NCBI RefSeq assembly: GCF_036320965.1
Contig: NC_092240.1
Location: forward strand, 7,970,001 to 8,034,000
Source: Panulirus ornatus
Taxonomy: Eukaryota; Arthropoda; Malacostraca; Decapoda; Palinuridae
Direction of reading: 5' to 3'
Length of the DNA stretch: 64,000 bases
Position numbers and translations under genes: made by a program. This document shows positions 55,755 through 64,000 of the stretch, piece after piece. The notes under the pieces are model-generated. The model was not told where the DNA came from. It did no database searches and saw only the letters and a program-made list of their open reading frames with translations. The first letter of the stretch is position 1, and every line of letters starts with the position of its first letter.

Positions 55755-55906
55755 ACACACACACACACACCACACCACAATACACACAGACACACACACA
55801 CCACACCACAATACACACAGACACAGACACACACACACACACACCACACCACACCACACCACACCACACTACACCACACCACAATACACACACACACCAC
55901 ACCACA

Positions 55907-55962
<56 letters not shown>

Positions 55963-55965
55963 GCA
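55443..55965. repeat. Long GT/CA inverted repeat
   Basis: Left arm (55443-55590) is GT-rich, with landmarks TATTGTGG at 55468 and 55491, GTAGTG at 55505 and TCTGTGTCTG near 55542. The right arm (55800-55960) is its reverse complement, with the same landmark spacings (23, 15, 6 and 8 bp). The only difference is an 8-bp longer GTG block. The centre has a further CA-rich section with a partial third copy (55772-55790). Confidence 0.9.
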
Positions 55966-56060
55966 CACACACCAGGACAATTGATGGAAGTCCTACCGTA
56001 TCTCAGCCCTGACTCTGGACAGATGGTGCCATGCGATACAGTTCTGCTGAATCACTGGCT

Positions 56061-56085
56061 CCTGTGTGTGTGTGTGTGTGTGTGT
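56061..56085. repeat. (TG)n microsatellite
   Basis: About 12 TG units. Confidence 0.9.
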
Positions 56086-56214
56086 CAGTGGAGGGGGAGG
56101 GTGGTATAGGAGCGAGGTAAGGAGGGAGGGAGGAAGGTGACTAGTGGTGGGTGTTGGCGTCGCTTATCCAGTCCCCATTTCGCAGAAGGAGGAGGTAGTG
56201 CCTGTATATAGGCA

Positions 56215-56564
<350 letters not shown>

Positions 56565-56575
<11 letters not shown>

Positions 56576-56577
56576 TG

Positions 56578-56628
<51 letters not shown>
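56565..56628. repeat. (AAT)n tail
   Basis: About 20 AAT units with one GAT, replacing the usual (TA)n tail. Confidence 0.95.
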
Positions 56629-56689
56629 TATGTGGAGGGGGGGAGGCTTAGACGTGAGTTTGTGGTAGACAGACGATCGACCGAGATAT

Positions 56690-57275
56690 AGTGTTGACGT
56701 ATTATTCCCGTGACTGTCGTAAGTGTAACGTAAGGTAACCATGATAGGGTGACGGTGTGTATGGTGTGACGACCTTTGGGATGACATTGTGACACCGTGG
56801 TATGGTGGCGCATGACGTAATGTGACGGTTTGTTTGTTCGTGGTGTGACGTAGATTAGGTGACGTTAGAGAAGTGTTTCCTGATAGTACAGTGTGTGTGG
56901 GTGATACAGCCTTACGACGCAGGGTACACCAGGCGGGTTTCGCTACGGAGACAAATCTATGTGACGCAGTCGGCAGGCACTAGGTCCTCGTGACGCAAGG
57001 TTAAGGTAATGTGACGCAGCCCTTACCTTGTGTGGTACAATGAGGGTGATGCGATTGGAGGAACAGGGTCATGTGACGCAGGATGCACTAAGTGTGACGC
57101 TGAGGACGAGGATGTATATAATCTTATACAAACTACGCTTTATGTGCCACATGGTCTCCTTAGCGTTACACACGCTGTAAAATCAGCGTGACGTAGGCTT
57201 GTACTGAAGTGTGACGCAGGTTGTACTTGGCGTGACGCAGGGTTGTACTGGAGCATGACGCACGTTGTATGATGT
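56690..57275. repeat. Degenerate GTGACGCAG repeat
   Basis: GTGACGCAG/GTGACGTAG recurs about ten times at 20-60 bp spacing (for example about 56960, 57012, 57075, 57189, 57213, 57235), sometimes followed by GTTGTACT. Old array sharing TGACG with the 33-36 kb satellite. Confidence 0.65.
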
Positions 57276-57960
57276 TCGTGAAACAGTAGACAATCTGTCT
57301 GGTGAGTAGTTCAGTCGTAATTATGCTAATCACTGGAAGCTATTTGATCCTAATGGCTAATCGAAATAGTTTCTTCCCGAGTGTGATCCGATGCCAGTGT
57401 TTATTCTCTTCCTCTTTCAAAATTAGCTGTCATCGGAAACTACTCATTGAGTCATTCAGACATAGGGACGTAATGACCAAGGCCAGTGCGTCTGTAAGGA
57501 GATTTTGGGAGGAAGGTCGTACCGCCATAGCATTCAATTGGATCTGTAGGACGACTGCCAGGTGTCGAAGCCCCCGTCGAACCCCTGTCGGAGCTCCGTC
57601 GCAACCCGGGGACATCCTCCCGATGACTCCCGTTTGTGGTCAGGGTCCCGTGTGGCCGCTCCGCCGCCGCCCGCCGCCGCCCGCTACCATCACCACCTCC
57701 TCCTCCAACTCCTTCTTCAGAGGGTCTTCGTACCCTATGAGGTGGTCGCCTCCTATTGTGAATATTCATATTATCGCGGCCATTGTTAGTGTCGCATTGT
57801 TGACGCGCGGCCGCACACAAAGGACGCGCCATTGTGGGCCGTCTGCATCGTCACGCCGTCCTTAACACAACACGCCCACTCCTCGCGCCCTATTCCTCAT
57901 TTTGAAGATGCTTTGCATAACTGATGACCTCCGGAGGGCCCTCTCTCTCGCGGTGTATGT
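57276..57960. other. Complex CpG-rich segment, possible exon/promoter, unassigned
   Basis: High sequence complexity compared with the rest of the window. 57520-57850 is CpG-rich with CCGCCGCCCGCCGCC. A plus-strand frame (57302-57865) has no recognised domain, its Arg/Pro/Ser-rich end follows composition, and its first codons are not a clear ATG context. No splice sites fixed. Confidence 0.4.
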
Positions 57961-58490
57961 TCATATATACACAGTATATCCTCTATCTCGGAAGCCTAGA
58001 GAGAGAGAGAGAGAGAGAGAGCGTTTTCTGAGGCTAGGGAAGCTCTAAGGTACTTTAAGCTCTTCCCAAAAGACTAGTCTCGCTCTCTTCCCTCCCTCTT
58101 GTCAGCAGAAGAATAATCTGATGGAATAAAGTTAATGAGTTTTATCTGATGGTGACCCAACACAGCAGCAGCAGCTCCTCCTCCTCCTGCTGCTGGTGGT
58201 GGTCGTCGTCGTCGTCAGGTTTCTGAGGTCGTCGAAGCGACACAGCGCGTCGGCCGCGACCATAGTGGCTTTCCCTTAATGGCCAAAGGAAACGTAAAGA
58301 ACAAAAAATTAATGAAGTCCTTTTGTCCGTTCTCTTCTTTCTCATCTTTCGTTCACCTTAGAGAAAAAAGAAAAGGAAAACAAAAAATGAAAACAGTGTT
58401 GTCACTGTGGCTCTATATAAGTCGGCGGAGTCATTTGAGGCGAAATGATTCGAATGATTTAATAGCCTCTGTGTATTAGATTGTCGGTAG
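57961..58490. other. Unique segment with TATA-like motif
   Basis: A short GA run at 57999-58021. (GTC/TGC)n-like patch at 58160-58215. CTATATAAGTCGGCGGAG at 58413-58430 contains TATATAAG, a good TATA-box match. An initiator at the expected spacing is not clear. No gene assigned. Confidence 0.35.
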
Positions 58491-58575
58491 GAGGGAGGGA
58501 GGGAGGGAGAGACGGAGGGAGGGAGGGAGGGAGGGAGGAAGGAGAGAGGGAGGGAGAGAGGGAGAGGGAGGGAAC
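58491..58575. repeat. (GGGA)n tract
   Basis: GGGA/GAGA repeats. Confidence 0.9.
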
Positions 58576-58629
58576 AGGTAATTAAGTGGCATTAGATGAC
58601 GTACCGTTCACTTTGAAGGAATTCATTTT

Positions 58630-58990
58630 TTTTTTTTTTGTGTCGCGTGGGCGAGGACGTCGTCCGCAAGTGCGGCCGCACGCGGCAATGTACGAGCCAA
58701 GTCGCCGCGCGGTTGTGCGGTTGGTCCGCAGGGAGGAGAGGGCTGTGGGGAGGGGTCGTTGTGGTGCCGACAGCTGGCTACGCCTGACGCAACGCAGGTG
58801 GTTAAGAGTGATTGCTGCACTGGTTTGCCTCAGGTGGTGACTACTGGGCCTGTCGTTTCGCCATCTGTCAGATGGTAGTTGATCCTCTTTGTTAACCACC
58901 AGGTGGTGTCTAGTGACCACTGATCTGACTTACCAGCTGTCAGGTGATGGTTGACCCTCCCGCCAGGTGGTGTCCAGTGAGGCACAGTAG
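58630..58990. other. CpG-rich segment, then CAGGTGGT-type repeats
   Basis: 58640-58800 is CpG-rich (GCGGCCGCACGCGGC) without a recognised gene. 58830-58990 has irregular CAGGTGGTG/TCAGATGGTAGTTGA copies. Confidence 0.5.
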
Positions 58991-59084
58991 CTGGTGCCTT
59001 TATGGTGACAGTAACAAGCAAAATTTCTCATTTCAATGATGAATACGGCAATAATGCCCTCGTGGCCCCCACTGAGATGCCTCA

Positions 59085-59190
59085 CTTCCTTCCTTCCTTC
59101 CTTCTTTCCTTCCTTCCTTCCTTCCTTCCTTCCTTCCTTCCTTCCTTGTTTCCTTCCTTCCTTCCTTCCTTCCTTCCTTCCTTCCTACCT
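59085..59190. repeat. (CTTC)n microsatellite
   Basis: About 25 CTTC units with a few interruptions. Confidence 0.95.
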
Positions 59191-59289
59191 CGGCTCACAC
59201 CTCAGACGCAAACCTATCAAATGTCTTCCACCTTTATGTAGTGCAGCCCCCTTACCTCCTCCCACCAGCCCTTGTGGAGAAACCCAGAG

Positions 59290-59455
59290 GAAGTGGAGGA
59301 GGAGGAAGAAGAAGAAGATCAGGAGGAGGAGGAGGAGGAGACCCTCTTTTCCTCCCATTTCTCCCTCCCCTCACCTCCCCTTTTTTTCATCCATCACCCA
59401 CAACGCCCGACCGTAAAACTCTCCTCCTCCTCCTCCTCCTCCTCCTCCTCCGCTC
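59290..59455. repeat. (GGA)n and (CTC)n, inverted
   Basis: GGA/GAA at about 59295-59342 and CTC at about 59420-59452. The two are complementary. Confidence 0.9.
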
Positions 59456-59644
59456 CCCACCCCGCCCTCTTCTCTAAATGCTAGTATCCCTCACATGTAG
59501 CGCCTCCCGATTTATATGGAAATACGCCTCGGCCCAGCGCCGTAAACAATTAGAATGCGTAAACAATGGGTTGAATCCGCTTCAGCAGCTTATGGGAGTA
59601 TTAGACATGGTGATGATTCCTCTGAAGTCAACTAGGGTAAAATC

Positions 59645-59649
59645 CTCTC

Positions 59650-59723
<74 letters not shown>

Positions 59724-59750
59724 CCTCCCTCCCTCCCTCCCTCCCTCTCT
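59645..59750. repeat. (CT)n then (CCCT)n
   Basis: CT to about 59719, then CCCT units. Confidence 0.96.
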
Positions 59751-59919
59751 GCGGGCAAACTGATTAGTCCGCCAAGTGACTATCGGGATGCGCAAATTAT
59801 GTTAGGGGAGAGGGGGAAAGGGTGGGAGTAAGAGAGGGGGAGTGAGAGGGGCTTTTAGACAGTGCCACTTTCGAACACGATTCGTCTTAATTTCTAAATC
59901 TCGTGGTGGCGTGTTGTTG

Positions 59920-60039
59920 CTCCTCCTCCTCCTCCTCCTCCTACTGCTGCTGTCGTCGCTGTCTGCGACAGGAGGGGGGGACATCGACCTCGGCTCTCTA
60001 CCGTCTCGAGATAAAGGTATCGGAGAGAGATAGAGAGAC

Positions 60040-60105
<66 letters not shown>
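59920..60105. repeat. (CTC)n and (GA)n
   Basis: CTC at about 59920-59942 and GA at about 60043-60103. Confidence 0.94.
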
Positions 60106-60107
<2 letters not shown>

Positions 60108-60204
60108 GAGACATTTGGCGAGATGTTTGTAAGTATCTGGATTATCAAGTTATTTCTTCGTCTCGGTTAAACATGGCGCGGGAGGGAGGGGGACGACCAT
60201 GGTT

Positions 60205-60342
60205 ATGAGGTTATGAGGAGGAGGAGGAGGACGATGAGGAGCAGGAGGAGGAGGAGGAGGAGGACGATGAGGAGGAGGAGGAGGAGGAGGAGGAGGAGGA
60301 CGATGAGGAGCAGGAGGAGGAGGAGGAGGAGGACGATCTGTC
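60205..60342. repeat. (GGA)n with GACGATGAGGAGCAG higher-order units
   Basis: GACGATGAGGAG recurs three times (about 60230, 60263 and 60300) within GGA repeats. Confidence 0.9.
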
Positions 60343-60720
60343 TCTAGAGATCGGTCAGGTCCCCCAGCCCTCCTACCAGGGGGCGTCGGGCTGGGCTGGG
60401 CGGGGCGGCCCCCTCTCTCTCTCTCTCTGACCCGGGCCCCCCCTAGCCCCTCTCCCCCTCTCAGCTCTCTGGATAATAGACCAATCAGAGTTCGCCGGAG
60501 GGTGAAATGGAGAACGATGACAATTTAATTTATCTTTTACGACCATTCGGTGCCGGTAATTTGCGTACACGCAAGTTTGAGCACATTAAGGGCCAGTGTT
60601 GGCGGGGGGGACCTGGCCACGGACGGCCTTAGGGAGAGATGTACTCCCTCAGCAGGCGTGTCCAGGGAGGGTCATGGGGGGGGCGTGTGAGGGTGTCGTC
60701 CCCCTGCTGAAGCTCCCTGT
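60343..60720. other. GC-rich, then unique segment
   Basis: GC-rich to about 60480 (GGGCTGGGCTGGGCGGGGCG), including a CCAAT (60480) near CTCTCTGG. No gene recognised. Confidence 0.45.
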
Positions 60721-61000
60721 CTTTCCTTCGTCATGTGTCTGCCTACTGTCTCCGTTTACTGTCTCTTGTCATCTGTCTTTTTCTTTCTTTCTTTCTTTCT
60801 TTCTTCTTCCTAGTGGTTCTGTCTACTCTGTTCATTTGTCTTGTTCCTCGTCTCTCGCCTCTGTCTACTCAGTTAACTCTACCGTCTCTCCTCCACCCGT
60901 CGTCGCATGTGTCTGTCATCTTCGTAGGATTTACTGTCTTTCGATCTTACCGTCTCCCCTCCACCTGTCTCAGGTCTCTGTCAACGTCTTATAATTGCAG
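60721..61000. repeat. Degenerate CTACTGTCTC/CATCTGTC repeat with (TTTC)n
   Basis: TCTGTCT/ACTGTCTC words recur about every 15-30 bp, with TTTC at 60781-60805. Confidence 0.6.
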
Positions 61001-61154
61001 ACGGCCGACAGAGGAAAGGATCCGTCTCTGATCAAGTCCTGTCTCTTTCTCTCCGTCATCCGCACCAACAGTAGCAGACAGTGACGTAAAGAGACAGGGA
61101 GATACGACCTGGGGAATAGACAGACACTTGGTGACACAGAAACTCGCCACGGAC

Positions 61155-63546
61155 GGAGAGCTTGTTATCTAGTGTGCCACTACTGGCACAGGTCGGCTAT
61201 GCGTGTGTTCAGTGTGCCATTACTGGTAGAAGTCGGCTGTATGTGCTCAGTGTGCCATTACTGGTACAAGTCGGCTGTATGTGCTCAGTGTGCCATTAGT
61301 GGAACATGTCGGGTGTGTGGGCTCAGTGTGCCATTACTGGTACAAGTCGGCTGTGTGCTCAGTGTACCATTACTGGCACAAGTCGGCTGTGTGCTCAGTG
61401 TGCCATTAGTGGAACATGTCGGCTGTGTGTGCTCAGTGTGCCATTACTGGTACAAGTCGGCGGTATGTGCTCAGTGTGCCATTAGTGGAACATTTCGGCT
61501 GTGTGTGCTCAGTGTGCCATTAGTGGAACATGTCGGCTGTGTGTGCTCAGTGTGCCATTACTGGTACAGGTCGGCTGTATGTGCTCAGTGTGCCATTAGT
61601 GGAACATGTCGGCTGTGTGTGCTCAGTATGCCATTACTGGTACAAGTCGGGTGTATGTGCTCAGTGTGCCATTACTGGTACAAGTCAGCTGTATGTGCTC
61701 AGTGTACCATTAGTGGTACATGTCGGCTGTGTGTGCTCAGTGTATCATTAGTGGAACATGTCGGGTGTGTGGGCTCAGTGTGCCATTACTGGTACAAGTC
61801 GGCTGTGTGCTCAGTGTACCATTACTGGCACAAGTCGGCTGTGTGCTCAGTGTGCCATTAGTGGAACATGTCGGCTGTGTGTGCTCAGTGTGCCATTACT
61901 GGTACAAGGCTGCATGTGCTCAGTGTACCATTAGTGGAACATGTCGGGTGTGTGCGCCCAGTGTGCCATTACTGGTACAAGTAGGCTGTATGTGCTCAGT
62001 GTGCCATTAGTGGAACATGTCGGCTGTGTGTGCTCAGTGTGCCATTAGTGGAACATGTCGGCTGTGTGTGCTCAGTGTGCCATTACTGGTACAGGTCGGC
62101 TGTATGTGCTCAGTGTGCCATTAGTGGAACATGTCGGCTGTGTGTGCTCAGTGTGCCATTACTGGTACAAGTCGGCGGTATGTGCTCAGTGTGCCATTAG
62201 TGGAACATGTCGGCTGTGTGTGCTCAGTGTGCCATTACTGGTACAGGTCGGCTGTATGTGCTCAGTGTGCCATTAGTGGAACATGTCGGCTGTGTGTGCT
62301 CAGTGTGCCATTACTGGTACAAGTCGGCTGTATGTGCTCAGTGTACCATTAGTGGAACATGTCGGCTGTGTGTGCTCAGTGTGCCATTAGTGGAACATGT
62401 CGGCTGTGTGTGCTCAGTGTGCCATTACTGGTACAAGTCGGCTGTGTGTGCTCAGTGTACCATTACTGGTACATGTCGGCTGTGTGTGCTCAGTGTGCCA
62501 TTACTGGTACAGGTCGGCCCGTGTATGTGCTCAGTGTGCCATTACTGGTACAGGTCGGCTGTATGTGCTCAGTGTGCCATTAGTGGAACATGTCGGCTGT
62601 GTGTGCTCAGTGTGCCATTACTGGTACAAGTCGGCGGTATGTGCTCAGTGTGCCATTAGTGGAACATTTCGGCTGTGTGTGCTCAGTGTGCCATTAGTGG
62701 AACATGTCGGCTGTGTGTGCTCAGTGTGCCATTACTGGTACAGGTCGGCTGTATGTGCTCAGTGTGCCATTAGTGGAACATGTCGGCTGTGTGTGCTCAG
62801 TGTGCCATTACTGGTACAAGTCGGCTGTATGTGCTCAGTGTACCATTACTGGTACAAGTCGGCTGTGTGTGCTCAGTGTACCATTACTGGTACAAGTCGG
62901 CTGTGTGCTCAGTGTGCCATTAGTGGGACATGTCGGCTGTGTGTGCTCAGGGTGCCATTACTGGTACAAGTCAGCTGTATGTGCTCAGTGTACCATTAGT
63001 GGAACATGTCGGCTGTGTGTGCTCAGTGTGCCATTAGTGGAACATGTCGGCTGTGTGTGCTCAGTGTGCCATTACTGGTACAAGTCGGCTGTGTGTGCTC
63101 AGTGTACCATTACTGGTACATGTCGGCTGTGTGTGCTCAGTGTGCCATTACTGGTACAAGTCGGCGGTATGTGCTCAGTGTGCCATTAGTGGAACATGTC
63201 GGCTGCCTGTGCTCAGTGTACCATTAGTGGAACATGTCGACTGTGTGTGCTCAGTGTGCCATCACTGGTACAAGTAGGCTGTATGTGCTCAGTGTGCCAT
63301 TAGTGGAACATGTCGGCTGTGTGTGCTCAGTGTGCCATTAGTGGAACATGTCGGCTGTGTGCGCTCAGTGTGCCATTAGTGGAACATGTCGGCTGTGTGT
63401 GCTCAGTGTGCCATTACTGGCACAAGTCGGCTGTGTGTGTGCTCAGTGTACCATTACTGGCACAAGTCGGCTGTGTGTGCTCATTGTGCCATTAGTGGAA
63501 CATGTCAGCTGTGTGTGCTCAGTGTGCCATTACTGGCACAGGTCGG

Positions 63547-63550
<4 letters not shown>
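61155..63550. repeat. 38-bp minisatellite, 2.4 kb
   Basis: About 63 units of CAGTGTGCCATTACTGGTAC + AAGTCGGCTGTGTGTGCT. Two main variants (ACTGGTACAAG and AGTGGAACATG) alternate in runs, and longer blocks are repeated (for example about 61.30-61.41 and 61.75-61.86 kb share the GGGTGTGTGGGCTCAG variant order). All plus frames are open because 38 is not a multiple of three and the unit has no stop. The Cys-rich reading (CAQCAITGT, CSVCHYWY) is a by-product. Confidence 0.97.
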
Positions 63551-63583
<33 letters not shown>

Positions 63584-63615
63584 TGTTGTGTTAAATGTGA
63601 TAAATAACTTTGAAT

Positions 63616-63692
<77 letters not shown>

Positions 63693-63695
63693 GGC
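63549..63695. repeat. (TG)n, (GA)n and (CAGA)n
   Basis: TG 63550-63571, GA 63572-63583 and 63619-63668, then CAGA to about 63692. Confidence 0.95.
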
Positions 63696-64000
63696 ACCAC
63701 ACAGTCAAACACTTGTAGATTCAGTGACTGATAATAAACTGGCAGGGTTAGTTCAACAGGTCGAGGTTCAGTCTCCTGAACTAAGTAGAATCCAATCCTA
63801 TGTACACACACACACACTATGGTGTAACCTGATCGATACAGAATTCTGGGGGATGAAATGTCTCCTATCCTTCTGGTTTAGCTAAGTGAATAGAAATTCG
63901 GACTTTCGCTATATCTAAAGTATATTCTTCTCTAAGTAAAGTAGTTCGCTACGTTCTATATATACATATAGGAAAGATTACAGTTGAGTGCAATATCAAG
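63696..64000. other. Unique segment to window edge
   Basis: No gene, RNA or repeat recognised apart from a short CA run at about 63805. Confidence 0.5.

Noticed and set aside
61172..63607. Cys-rich repeat proteins in several frames
   Set aside because: The same peptide appears in all three plus frames because the 38-bp unit has no stop codon. There is no promoter, start context or splice signal.

Overview
This window is eukaryotic, repeat-dominated DNA, most likely from an arthropod and probably a decapod crustacean. The reasons are the extreme density of (TA)n, (GA)n, (TG)n, (GATA)n and trinucleotide microsatellites, the many short-period minisatellites, and the many broken non-LTR retrotransposon (LINE) copies with SINE-like elements. 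There are no bacterial-type operons, rRNA genes or CRISPR arrays. The organism call is an inference from style and cannot be proved from this window alone. No intact protein-coding host gene could be identified. Almost every long open frame is a tandem repeat without stop codons, or a retrotransposon relic. Layout: 0-6.5 kb holds a GAA tract, a 32-bp GATA-type minisatellite (1.4-2.8 kb), a 21-bp minisatellite (2.86-3.39 kb), a LINE 3' end (4.7-5.3 kb) and a 23-bp array (5.66-6.52 kb). 7.2-13.1 kb is a nest of LINE and SINE copies separated by (TA)n tracts, including the longest LINE copy (minus strand, 8.28-10.36 kb, with the RT domain). 13.6-18.6 kb holds degenerate AT-rich arrays, a tRNA-derived SINE, an inverted SINE-B copy and a 27/29-bp array. 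18.6-22.1 kb is purine/pyrimidine-rich, with small arrays and a SINE-A copy. 23.06-24.4 kb is a decayed CR1/Jockey-like LINE of another family. 26-29.9 kb contains a 140-bp triplication, a 20-bp array and GGTA repeats. 30.6-30.8 kb is a GC-box/CCAAT-box CpG-rich segment that looks like a promoter. 32.0-36.3 kb is three successive minisatellites (25, 19 and 23 bp). 37-49.5 kb mixes microsatellites with further LINE fragments, an old LINE relic (42.9-43.9 kb) and a head-to-head LINE pair (48.0-49.4 kb). 49.7-57.3 kb holds more arrays and a long GT/CA inverted repeat. 57.3-60.7 kb has the most complex, CpG-rich sequence, without a recognisable gene. 61.15-63.55 kb is a 38-bp array. Main themes: one LINE family (motifs [34 protein letters not shown]), SINE-A copies carrying the LINE 3' end, and SINE-B copies with a similar 3' stem-loop form a shared-tail network. 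Fragments of this network repeatedly begin or end exactly at (TA)n tracts, inside reading frames as well as at element ends. The minisatellites show subfamily blocks and trimeric higher-order patterns. Because long (TA)n tracts are also assembly weak points, each junction needs long-read support.
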